A stretch of 64,000 nucleotides of DNA from Pseudomonadota bacterium. Lineage in GTDB: Bacteria; Campylobacterota; Campylobacteria; Campylobacterales; Sulfurospirillaceae. The translations under genes and the position numbers were made by a program. Positions within the stretch are counted from its first letter, which is position 1, and every line of letters starts with the position of its first letter. Below the pieces are notes generated by a model. The model was not told where the DNA came from, did no database searches, and saw only the letters and a program-made list of their open reading frames with translations. Location of the stretch: contig JAGDMU010000001.1 of NCBI GenBank assembly GCA_017860615.1, positions 124,001-188,000 on the forward strand. The letters are read 5' to 3'. Shown piece after piece: positions 24,961-32,953 of the stretch.

Positions 24961-26784
24961 TTAAAATGCTTTTAACCAACCTGCACTCATCGTACAAACA
25001 ACAAGCCATGTCGCTGGAACAATAGAAACCCATGCGTATGCTTGTTGTTTCATTTTGAAAAGAACAACTGTACACAACATCAATGCAATCGCTGCTAACA
25101 TTTGGTTGGTGATACCAAAGAGTGGCCATAAGGTGTTAATACCGCCCAATGGATCGACAACGCCGACATAGAGGAAATAACCCCATGAAGCAACCACGAT
25201 AGCCGTTGCAAGTAAGTTTGCAAACAATGAGTTGGTTCTTTTCAAGTTTGGATTGATGAGTCCGAGTAAATCTTGCAACATAAAGCGCGCTGCACGAGTT
25301 CCTGCATCAACCGCAGTTAGAATGAAAAGGGCTTCAAACAAAATCGCAAAGTGATACCAGAAAGACATAGAACCTAGTCCCCCTAGGGCTGAGTGAATAA
25401 TTTGAGCCATACCAACCGCAAGAGTAGGTGCACCACCCGCACGAGAGATAATGCTTTTCTCACCCACGTCTGCTGCAATTTGAGTCAGAACGTCAGGTGT
25501 TACAACAAATCCCCAGTTACTAACGGTTGCTGAAGCTGCTGCTGCAATGTCTGCTAAACCTGTTGGGTTAAGCGCGCCCATTGGGCTGTTCATCGCAAAG
25601 TAAACACCTGGATCAATGATAGAAGCTGAAATAAGTGCCATCATCGCAACGAAAGACTCCATAAGCATACCACCGTAACCGATCATACGCGCTTGTGTTT
25701 CATTGGCAAGCATTTTAGGTGTTGTACCAGAAGAAATTAGGGCGTGGAAACCAGACACAGCGCCACATGCAATCGTAATAAACAAGAATGGGAACAGACT
25801 TCCTGCCCATACTGGTCCATGTCCATCAAAAGCGTATTTCGTAACCGCTGGCATTTGCATATTTGGCATTAAAACAATAATACCAATCGCAAGACCAACA
25901 ATAGCACCGATTTTTAAAAAGGTTGAGAGGTAATCACGAGGTGCAAGAAGCAACCATACTGGAAGTACCGCTGCAATGAAACCGTAAATCACCAATGCCC
26001 ATGTAAGCTGTACACCACTGAGGTCAAAATAAGGCGCTAGGCTAGGGTTTGCTGCTACATCACCACCAACGATAATGGCAAAAACAAGGCCAATAACACC
26101 AATAACAGATGCCTCAAGAATACGACCTGGGCGAATAAAGCGTAGGTAGATTCCCATGAAAAATGCTAATGGAATAGTAAAGGCGACCGTAAAGGTTCCC
26201 CAAGGACTGTGAGTCAGTGCTTTAACAACAACCATCGCAAGAACCGCTAAGATAATGATCATAATCATAAAACATGCGATCAAAGCAATAACACCTGGAA
26301 TGGTTCCCATCTCTGTTTTAACAAGATCACCTAAGGATCTACCATCGCGACGCGTAGAGACAAAAAGAACCATGTAATCTTGCACAGCGCCAGCTATTAC
26401 AACGCCGATTAAGATCCAAAGCATACTTGGAAGGTAACCCATTTGAGCCGCTAAAACAGGCCCAACCAATGGACCCGCACCTGCGATGGCTGCAAAGTGG
26501 TGACCAAAAAGAATCACTTTGTTGGTAGGGACATAATCAAGTCCATCATTATGACGAAACGCTGGTGTCATACGTGTTGCATCAACTTTTAAAACCTTGT
26601 CCGCAATGTAAAGGCTGTAAAAGCGGTATCCAATTAAATAGACACACACTGATGCTGTTAACACCCACATAGCATTGATCGATTCACCTCGATTTAATGC
26701 GATATAGCCAAACGCAATAGCGCCTAAAATGGCTACAAATAACCAAGCAATCTTTGAAGACGTGCTTGTACTGTTTGCTGTCAT
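24961..26784 (-). CDS. cstA: carbon starvation/pyruvate transporter CstA/BtsT, frameshifted near the end
   Basis: This is a CstA-family membrane transporter with about sixteen hydrophobic helices and the motifs HHFAAIAGAGPLVGPVLAAQ, QDYMVLFVSTRRDGRSLGDL and HALISSGTTPKMLANE. Members take up peptides or pyruvate. The frame ends after 607 codons at AGWLKAF, while family members are usually about 700 residues. The missing tail continues in the +1 frame (24726..24960). Downstream ybdD and yjiA-like genes reproduce the E. coli btsT operon. A GGAGG lies ahead of the start. Confidence 0.85.
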   Translation of the reverse strand: MTANSTSTSSKIAWLFVAILGAIAFGYIALNRGESINAMWVLTASVCVYLIGYRFYSLYIADKVLKVDATRMTPAFRHNDGLDYVPTNKVILFGHHFAAIAGAGPLVGPVLAAQMGYLPSMLWILIGVVIAGAVQDYMVLFVSTRRDGRSLGDLVKTEMGTIPGVIALIACFMIMIIILAVLAMVVVKALTHSPWGTFTVAFTIPLAFFMGIYLRFIRPGRILEASVIGVIGLVFAIIVGGDVAANPSLAPYFDLSGVQLTWALVIYGFIAAVLPVWLLLAPRDYLSTFLKIGAIVGLAIGIIVLMPNMQMPAVTKYAFDGHGPVWAGSLFPFLFITIACGAVSGFHALISSGTTPKMLANETQARMIGYGGMLMESFVAMMALISASIIDPGVYFAMNSPMGALNPTGLADIAAAASATVSNWGFVVTPDVLTQIAADVGEKSIISRAGGAPTLAVGMAQIIHSALGGLGSMSFWYHFAILFEALFILTAVDAGTRAARFMLQDLLGLINPNLKRTNSLFANLLATAIVVASWGYFLYVGVVDPLGGINTLWPLFGITNQMLAAIALMLCTVVLFKMKQQAYAWVSIVPATWLVVCTMSAGWLKAF

Positions 26785-27132
26785 ATCTTACCTCCGTATA
26801 AAATTTACACTCGTATAACACAAAAGTTAATGTCTAAGAGATCACACACATGTGAATACCCCAAGAACGGCAAAAGTTAGCATATCTTCTTTTAGATTCG
26901 CTTTAATTATGAGCATCTTTAATAAAAGATAATGCATTTACAAGAGCAGTGTTTCAAAAAGTGTTTTATCCCAGAAAATCAGGAGTTGCTGTATATTTAG
27001 GAGAACCTAAAAAATGTTTTTTAGAGTATTTATTTTAAGGTTATGGCATATTTTTTATAAACAGCGTTCTTGAATGAGTCTAATGCACGGAACGCTTCTT
27101 GTATAGTCTTATTAAAAAAAACGAGGTGTCCA
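26785..27132. other. intergenic region between divergent cstA and aldo/keto reductase genes
   Basis: This 348-bp AT-rich gap must hold two divergent promoters. An inverted repeat TCACA-CACA-TGTGA lies at 26842-26855, about 60 bp before cstA. It is CRP-like in half-sites, but inverted relative to the CRP consensus, so I give it little weight. I looked for a sigma-54 box before the nif-linked genes and found no convincing one. No ORF or RNA is apparent. Confidence 0.4.
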
Positions 27133-28260
27133 ATGCGTTTTACTCATGCAACTCCTGAAGCGACTTACGGTTTTGCCAAACGTTTTGCGCACTATAAAGA
27201 TTTTTACACAAGATACGATGGGCTTATTTTCTCCAAGCTTGGATTTGGAACGTTTAAAAAAGAGCCTTATAAAGAAGAAAATTATATATTTGATTATAAA
27301 GATGCCCTAAAGATGGCTATTCGTAGCGGCGTCAATGTCATTGATACCGCGATCAACTACCGCTATCAGCAAAGTGAGCGTGAAATCGGTGAAGTGTTAG
27401 AAGAGCTGATCCAAAATGGCGAAGTGAAACGGGAAGAGCTGATTATCTGCTCCAAAGGTGGCTTTGTACCGCTTGATTTTCCATTTCCTGAAAACCCTTA
27501 CGAATGGATCAGTGAGCACATTATCCAAAAAGGGTTAGCCACTTCGTTTGACATTGAGTTAGATCAGCATTGTATGACGCCATCATTTCTCAACGACTCA
27601 CTTAAAAGATCTCTTGTCAATTTGCGCGTAGAGTGTTTGGATATCTTCTTTTTACACAATCCAGAAACCCAACTCCATCGTTTGGGCTACAACCATTTTC
27701 TCAAAAAATTAGAAGAGATTTTTGCCAGTTTTGAAGAGATGGTTCGTGATGGCAAAATCAAAGCGTACGGTATTGCTGTGTGGAACGCATTTACCTATGA
27801 AGAAGGCAACAGCGAGTACATTCGTCTTGAAGATGTTTACGATGTAGCGTGCAAAATTGGTGGGGCAAACCATCATTTTAAGTACATTCAACTGCCGTTT
27901 AACATCGCTAAAACCCATGCCTACAGTGTACCAAATCAAAAAATGAGCGATGGGAATTACTACACACCTTTGCAAGTAGCCCATAAATTAGGGCTTGGTG
28001 TGATGAGTAGCTCTTCACTATTGCAGATGCACCTTTTTCAAAAACCTTTTAAGCCTGAAATTGGCTATTTACTTGATTCCAAAATGGAACTTCAAAGTGA
28101 CATTCAGCTAGCACTTCAGTTTGTGCGCTCTACCAGAGGCATTGTCACTTCACTGTTTAGTTCCAGTAAAAGCGAACATGTAAGCAGTAATCTGGGTATC
28201 GCCTCCATCCCTGCTACCAAGAGTGCTAAATACAATCTTCTTTATAAAGTGGAGCGATAA
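27133..28260 (+). CDS. aldo/keto reductase
   Basis: The 375-residue protein has an aldo/keto reductase barrel: catalytic Asp and Tyr in VIDTAINYRYQQSE, Lys in IICSKGGF and His in IFFLHNPE. It is somewhat longer than the typical 320-330 residues. It would reduce an aldehyde or ketone with NAD(P)H in the cytoplasm; the substrate is unknown. GAGGTG precedes the ATG at 27133, which is preferred to a longer reading from 27070. The next gene begins one base after its stop, and the gene after that is nifT. Confidence 0.82.
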   Translation: MRFTHATPEATYGFAKRFAHYKDFYTRYDGLIFSKLGFGTFKKEPYKEENYIFDYKDALKMAIRSGVNVIDTAINYRYQQSEREIGEVLEELIQNGEVKREELIICSKGGFVPLDFPFPENPYEWISEHIIQKGLATSFDIELDQHCMTPSFLNDSLKRSLVNLRVECLDIFFLHNPETQLHRLGYNHFLKKLEEIFASFEEMVRDGKIKAYGIAVWNAFTYEEGNSEYIRLEDVYDVACKIGGANHHFKYIQLPFNIAKTHAYSVPNQKMSDGNYYTPLQVAHKLGLGVMSSSSLLQMHLFQKPFKPEIGYLLDSKMELQSDIQLALQFVRSTRGIVTSLFSSSKSEHVSSNLGIASIPATKSAKYNLLYKVER

Positions 28261-28261
28261 C

Positions 28262-29899
28262 ATGACATATGATGTAGTTGTAATAGGCTCAGGCATCGCA
28301 GGTCTTATGGCCGCGATAGAAGCTAAAAGTGAAACCAACAGTGTTGCGATTATCACAAAAAGCAATCTTATTAAATCGAACAGCGCCATAGCAAGTGGTG
28401 GCATTAATGCTGTTTTAGATGAAAAAGATGAAGTAGAGATTCAAAAACACATTGACGACACGATGAAAAGCTCTAAAGATTTGGGTGATAAAAAAGCAAT
28501 CAGTTATTTGTGCCATCAAGCCCCCTTCATTATCAAAAAACTGGTGGAGTATGGCGTTGAATTTGACCGTGATGAAAACGGTAAGATTTTGCAACGAAGC
28601 TTCGGTGGAGGAAGCTCTAAACGTACCTGTTTTGTAGGCGATAGCACAGGTTCTGCCATCATGCAAGCGCTCATTAAAAAAGCAAAATTGGTAGGAGTTG
28701 ATTTTTTAGTGAATCACTTTGTCATGGATATCACCAAAATAGAAGAGTACATCAGCGGCGTGGTTGCACTTAAAAAGTTAGACTCTACTGTAACCGTTTA
28801 TCCTACAAAGGCTATTGTATTTGCAGGTGGTGGATATGCGGGAATTTATCGTGGATTTAGCACCAATGCTCAAGACTGTACGGGTGATCTTTTAAGCGTT
28901 GCCCTTCGTGCAGGTATGAGCCTGAAAGATATGGAGTTTGTACAGTTTCACCCCACAGGGTTTGCCAAGACCAGTTACTTGGTCTCTGAAGCGGCAAGGG
29001 GCGAAGGAGGGCATCTTGTCAACTCCGATGGAGAACGTTTTGTCAATGAACTAGGCACTCGCGATGTGCTAGCTCGCGCCATTTTTGAGCAGATGAGAGC
29101 AGGGAAAAAAGTCTATCTAGATATGCGGCATATTTCAAAAGAGATACTAGAAACACGTGTTCCATCTTTGTATAAAAGTGCTTACAACCAAGTAGGCATT
29201 GATCTCTCCTGTGAACTTTTAGAGATCAAACCTGTGGCCCATTACAGTATGGGTGGTATCGACTCTTCCATGACTTCAAGTGAGATAAAAGGACTTTTTA
29301 TTTGTGGTGAGAGTGCGGCACTTGGGGTGCATGGAGCCAACCGTTTGGGTGGTAACTCGTTGTTAGAGGGCGCTGTTTTTGGTGAACTAGCAGGTAAAAA
29401 AGCGAGAGAATACGCGTTTAATAAAGAGCTCTTACCGATTGATTATAACGTGGTGATTAAAAATATGGATTTGGTTCAACGTATTTTTGATGGGGATTGT
29501 TCTAAAAATTTTAATGCCATGCGTATTTCTGTGGGAAAAATCATGTTTGATAAAGCGGGAATTTTTCGCAATGAAAGCTCCTTACAAGAGGCGTTTGACT
29601 ATATGAAATACCTTCGATTAGAGTCTAATACACTGCATTGTATTGACAAAGGAAAACACAATAATGTGGAGTTGATCTCCATTTTGGAACTTCGCAATGC
29701 TTTGGAACTTAGCGAAGCCATCATACTTTCCGCCATGAAACGATGCGAGAGTCGAGGAGCACACTATAGGGAGGATTTTGCTTTTACAAGTAAAGAGGGC
29801 AATCGTCATGTTCTCATCAAAGAGCTTCAAAAAGGGTTCTTTAAAGTACAGTACGAAGAGAGTGGTTTGACGAAGTGGCTCAAAAAAATTTTAACATAA
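28262..29899 (+). CDS. FrdA/NadB-like flavoprotein
   Basis: This 545-residue protein belongs to the fumarate reductase/succinate dehydrogenase/L-aspartate oxidase flavoprotein family. It has an N-terminal FAD site (DVVVIGSGIAGLMAAIEA), the substrate-side motifs FVQFHPTGF and SEAARGEGGHLVN, and the late FAD contacts HYSMGGI and HGANRLGGNSLLEG. No signal peptide is present, so it is cytoplasmic. It stands between an aldo/keto reductase and nifT in one operon and has no Fe-S or membrane partner nearby, so classical fumarate respiration is unlikely. A redox task linked to nitrogen fixation is a guess. Confidence 0.8.
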   Translation: MTYDVVVIGSGIAGLMAAIEAKSETNSVAIITKSNLIKSNSAIASGGINAVLDEKDEVEIQKHIDDTMKSSKDLGDKKAISYLCHQAPFIIKKLVEYGVEFDRDENGKILQRSFGGGSSKRTCFVGDSTGSAIMQALIKKAKLVGVDFLVNHFVMDITKIEEYISGVVALKKLDSTVTVYPTKAIVFAGGGYAGIYRGFSTNAQDCTGDLLSVALRAGMSLKDMEFVQFHPTGFAKTSYLVSEAARGEGGHLVNSDGERFVNELGTRDVLARAIFEQMRAGKKVYLDMRHISKEILETRVPSLYKSAYNQVGIDLSCELLEIKPVAHYSMGGIDSSMTSSEIKGLFICGESAALGVHGANRLGGNSLLEGAVFGELAGKKAREYAFNKELLPIDYNVVIKNMDLVQRIFDGDCSKNFNAMRISVGKIMFDKAGIFRNESSLQEAFDYMKYLRLESNTLHCIDKGKHNNVELISILELRNALELSEAIILSAMKRCESRGAHYREDFAFTSKEGNRHVLIKELQKGFFKVQYEESGLTKWLKKILT

Positions 29900-29909
29900 G
29901 GAAAAGGTA

Positions 29910-30119
29910 ATGGCAAAAGTAATGCTTAGAGAAGAAAATGGAGAAATCTGTTTTTATATTGCAAAAAAAGATATGGAAGAGACGATCACAAAAATCGAAT
30001 TTGAAACCGAAGAAAAATGGGGTGGCGAAGTGGAGCTTAGCAACGGTGAGACATGGTGGATTCAACCTGGCCCTAAAAAACTTCCTAAAGAGGAAGTCTG
30101 TAAAAAATTATCTGATTAA
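29910..30119 (+). CDS. nifT: nitrogen fixation protein NifT/FixU
   Basis: The 69-residue product has the NifT pattern: MAKVMLREENGE, FYIAKKDMEE, the EKWGGEVELSNGE core and a C-terminal KLPKEEVCKKL. NifT normally follows nifHDK, and its function is unclear; it is dispensable in several species. Here it follows a flavoprotein gene by ten bases and precedes nifA, so structural nif genes must be elsewhere. AAGGAAAAGGT precedes the start. Confidence 0.85.
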   Translation: MAKVMLREENGEICFYIAKKDMEETITKIEFETEEKWGGEVELSNGETWWIQPGPKKLPKEEVCKKLSD

Positions 30120-30136
30120 AATATAAACATAAATAT

Positions 30137-30167
30137 TGAACATTAATTGTTCATCTTTAACTATAAT
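30137..30167 (+). promoter_or_regulatory. nifA promoter with palindrome
   Basis: TGAACA-TTAAT-TGTTCA at 30137-30153 is a perfect inverted repeat, and TATAAT follows at 30162-30167, 30 bp before the nifA start. The palindrome covers the expected -35 position, so a bound protein would block or replace -35 recognition. GGGG(T)G precedes the nifA start codon. Confidence 0.5.
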
Positions 30168-30197
30168 ATTTTAATAGATTAAAAAAAGGGGTGTAAA

Positions 30198-31595
30198 ATG
30201 GTTGCGTTTGATGCTAAGTGTGGGGACTGCCTCACCACCAGAGAACTGATGACACTCTATGAAACAGCGATGGTCGTTTCCAACTCTTTAGATTTGGTAG
30301 CTTCGCTTGAAAAAGCATTGCTTATTTTGAAAAATCGCTTACATTTAGAAAAATGTGTGATTCATACGCTGAATGATGAAAATATTTTAACGGTTTACGC
30401 CTGTATTGACTTTAGCAAGCATCAAAAAGAGTTAGCAACGTATAAATTGGGTGAGGGTGCGACAGGGTTTGCGGCGCAAAGTCGTGAGCCTGTTGTGATT
30501 GAGAATTTACATAATGATATGCTGTTTCTTAATAAATCAGGCAATCGTGACCAAAATGCCATCTCGTATATCGCAGTGCCTATGTTGGTCGATCAAGAGG
30601 TCGTTGGTGTTTTGGGTGCAAGTATCACCAAAACAACAGCGATTGATTTTGAAAGTACGATTCGCGTTTTGACCATTTTAAGCTCTATTTTTGCGCAATC
30701 CATTCGTTCTCATGACATTAACTTGAAAGAAAAAGAGCGTTTAAAAGAACTCAAGCTTTATTATAAAATGGAGTGGGACTCAAAAGTACACAATTTTGGA
30801 GACATCATCGGTGAGAGCCCGAAGATGAAGATGGTCTACAATGTGGTTGAGCGTATAGCAGAGAGTAACGTGACGGTTTTGGTACGTGGTGAGACAGGTA
30901 CGGGAAAAGAGCTCGTCGCTGCTGCGATTCACAAACGCTCCAAACGTCGTGAAGAGCCATTTGTTAAACTGAACTGTGCGGCCATTACAGATACCTTGAT
31001 AGAAAGTGAGCTTTTTGGTCATGAAAAAGGAGCCTTCACCGATGCAAAAGAGGCGCGCAAAGGTCGTTTTGAGCTTGCCGATGGGGGTACACTCTTCTTG
31101 GATGAAATAGGTGATATTTCAGCCTCAGCCCAAGTCAAATTGCTTCGTGTTTTACAAGAGCGAGAGTTTGAACGTGTGGGCGGTTCTAAAACCGTTAAAG
31201 TCAATGTACGCCTTGTTGCGGCAACCAACCGAAATCTTGAAGAGATGGTTAAAAATGGTACGTTTAGAGAAGATTTGTACTACCGTTTAAATGTGATACC
31301 TATCGACTTACCACCGCTTCGTGAGCGTGGTGATGACATTGCTCTTTTGGTGAATTTCTTTTTGCAAAAATCGATGAGCAACCACAAAAAGCGTATCGTC
31401 ATCACTGATGAGGCGATGGAGATACTTTGCCAGTACACATGGCCTGGAAACGTGCGTGAACTTGAAAATACAGTTGAGCGTATCGTTTTAATGGGCAGTG
31501 AAGATGGTATTAGTGCGGATGAGATGTTACTACTGCTTCCAGCCTTTAATCAAAAATTGATGTGTCAACGAAGGATCATGAGTGAAGAAGAGTGA
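30198..31595 (+). CDS. nifA: NifA-like sigma-54 activator lacking the HTH domain
   Basis: The 465-residue protein has a GAF domain (about 20-165) and a sigma-54 AAA+ domain (about 195-425) with Walker A GETGTGKE, Walker B GGTLFLDEIGD, and WPGNVRELENTVERIV. The sigma-54 contact loop reads GAFTDA, not the usual GAFTGA. The chain ends 30-40 residues after the AAA+ domain (LMCQRRIMSEEE) with no Fis-type helix-turn-helix, which NifA normally needs to bind upstream activator sites. I found no HTH in other frames downstream. From memory, FlgR of Helicobacter lost its DNA-binding domain likewise. Position next to nifT supports the NifA call. Confidence 0.82.
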   Translation: MVAFDAKCGDCLTTRELMTLYETAMVVSNSLDLVASLEKALLILKNRLHLEKCVIHTLNDENILTVYACIDFSKHQKELATYKLGEGATGFAAQSREPVVIENLHNDMLFLNKSGNRDQNAISYIAVPMLVDQEVVGVLGASITKTTAIDFESTIRVLTILSSIFAQSIRSHDINLKEKERLKELKLYYKMEWDSKVHNFGDIIGESPKMKMVYNVVERIAESNVTVLVRGETGTGKELVAAAIHKRSKRREEPFVKLNCAAITDTLIESELFGHEKGAFTDAKEARKGRFELADGGTLFLDEIGDISASAQVKLLRVLQEREFERVGGSKTVKVNVRLVAATNRNLEEMVKNGTFREDLYYRLNVIPIDLPPLRERGDDIALLVNFFLQKSMSNHKKRIVITDEAMEILCQYTWPGNVRELENTVERIVLMGSEDGISADEMLLLLPAFNQKLMCQRRIMSEEE

Positions 31596-32409
31596 ATTAG
31601 AAGCACAAATTAAAGAGGGTACTGTAGTTCCATTTCTTGGGATGGGTGTCTTTAAAAAGACCAAAACAGACGATGGAGAGCAAATCCCATATGATAGTGA
31701 CTCGATGATCTTAAGCCTCAATGAAGGACGTGCGATGTCACCACGTTTGATGTATGAGTACTCGCGTGCGGCTATGAGTTTGGAACAGCGAAAAGGACGA
31801 CCGTTCATTGAGCAGATGACCAACCATATCTTTACGCACAAGCCTTATCCCATGCCTGAAGTGTATACATGGCTAAAAACCTTGATGCCTCAGTATGTGG
31901 TTGATCTCAATCTGGATGATTCACTTTTAAAACTTTATGCTGAAGTTGATCATTTTTTGATTACAGGTGTAAGCCGTATTATGGCGGGGTATGATCGCTT
32001 TTTAGTTTATAGCTATACTGCTTCAACCAAAGAGTATCATCGCGTCGAAAAAGAGATGTTGAACCCTATGCAACCCATTCTCTTTAAACCATTAGGCTGT
32101 ACAGTGCCTGAAAAAAGCTTTATCATCAGCGATGCCGATTTTGTCGATTGGCTGACCGAAGCAATGGGTGGTTACGCACTACCTCCTTTTTTGAAAACAT
32201 TCAAAAATGACAAAAGCTATCTCTTTTTGGGGATTGATTTTGATCGTGATACGTATCGTATGGTTGCTAATGAAGTCACATTAGGACTTAGTGGTGGGTA
32301 CTTGGTCAATGATAAAGAAGAGATAAGTAAAAAAGAGGAGAAGTTTCTAACATCTCATAAAATTGAAAAGTTAGAAACTTCATTAGAAGATTTTTTAAAG
32401 GGTGCCTAG
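31582..32409 (+). CDS. SIR2-like domain protein linked to nifA
   Basis: The 275-residue protein resembles the SIR2-like group (NAD-binding Rossmann-type) with the opening KEGTVVPFLGMGVFKK and central LKTLMPQYVVDLNLDDSLLK and PILFKPLGC segments. Catalytic identity is uncertain. The start is a GTG inside the last codons of nifA (14-base overlap) after AAGGATC, so it is translated together with NifA. Some SIR2 domains deplete NAD in phage defence, but the position here suggests a regulatory or NAD-sensing role with NifA. That is inference. Confidence 0.65.
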   Translation: MKKSELEAQIKEGTVVPFLGMGVFKKTKTDDGEQIPYDSDSMILSLNEGRAMSPRLMYEYSRAAMSLEQRKGRPFIEQMTNHIFTHKPYPMPEVYTWLKTLMPQYVVDLNLDDSLLKLYAEVDHFLITGVSRIMAGYDRFLVYSYTASTKEYHRVEKEMLNPMQPILFKPLGCTVPEKSFIISDADFVDWLTEAMGGYALPPFLKTFKNDKSYLFLGIDFDRDTYRMVANEVTLGLSGGYLVNDKEEISKKEEKFLTSHKIEKLETSLEDFLKGA

Positions 32410-32416
32410 GGCACTC
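32400..32416. terminator. short terminator hairpin
   Basis: GGGTGCC and GGCACTC form a 7-bp stem (one G-U) around TAG, covering the stop of the SIR2-like gene and followed by TTCTTTG. It separates two convergent genes. Confidence 0.5.
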
Positions 32417-32425
32417 TTCTTTGTG

Positions 32426-32818
32426 TTATTCTTCGACACTTACTTCAAAAGGTTCGCTTTCCCAAATACCGTGTTTTGTACAGTAACTTTGAGCAACAAG
32501 GCTTAGTTTTTTACCACTTGGAACGATGGTAAACGTTACTTCTGCTTGCCCTTTTTTGTCTTGTCCACCGAGTGTTCCAGAAACGAAATCAGCACGTGCT
32601 AAAAGAACTTCACCGTTGTAAAGTTGAACGTTTGCAATGTAGTGGTCAAAATCATCTGGGTGAGTATAAGCATTGCCAACTTTTACGGTGACTTTAAACG
32701 GTGCATTTTGTTTTGCAACTTTTTCACAGGCGATAAACGGAGAGTGTCTATCAATATAATCTTTACGTGCTTCTCGCTCAACAGTGTCAATATCAACATA
32801 ACGATTGATTTTTGGCAT
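32426..32818 (-). CDS. superoxide reductase (neelaredoxin-like, class II)
   Basis: The 130-residue protein shows the iron centre ligands of superoxide reductases: His25 (RHSPFI), His53 and His59 (THPDDFDHYI), and Cys113 and His116 (YCTKHGIWE). There is no N-terminal desulforedoxin domain, so it is of the one-centre type. In the archetype the Glu-Lys-His-x-Pro loop supplies a catalytic Lys; here it reads Asp-Arg-His-Ser-Pro, a notable change. It would reduce superoxide to peroxide in the cytoplasm of an oxygen-sensitive cell. AAAGGAG precedes the ATG. Confidence 0.85.
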   Translation of the reverse strand: MPKINRYVDIDTVEREARKDYIDRHSPFIACEKVAKQNAPFKVTVKVGNAYTHPDDFDHYIANVQLYNGEVLLARADFVSGTLGGQDKKGQAEVTFTIVPSGKKLSLVAQSYCTKHGIWESEPFEVSVEE

Positions 32819-32953
32819 TTTAGAACTCCTTTTTCATATTTTGTTTTGAAATGATATTAAAGTCTCACACAAACATCTCTTAAGAAGGAGATAAAATAAG
32901 TCTTATTTAGATTGATTTAAGGAGCAGAAGTTGGCTGCTCCTTTGTGTGCGGT

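Noticed and set aside
24881-25129. An 82-codon minus-strand frame near the end of cstA
   Set aside because: It overlaps cstA in another frame and lacks any family features; the real signal is the +1 continuation of cstA.
26842-26855. CRP-like site TCACA-N4-TGTGA upstream of cstA
   Set aside because: Half-sites are in the wrong order relative to the CRP consensus and the spacer differs; kept only as a note.
26785-27132. A sigma-54 promoter before the nif-linked operon
   Set aside because: No TGGC...TTGC pair with the right spacing is visible; TGGCATATTTTTTATA lacks the -12 GC.
31582-32409. Calling the SIR2-like protein a phage-defence effector
   Set aside because: It is coupled to nifA and there is no defence partner or mobile context nearby.
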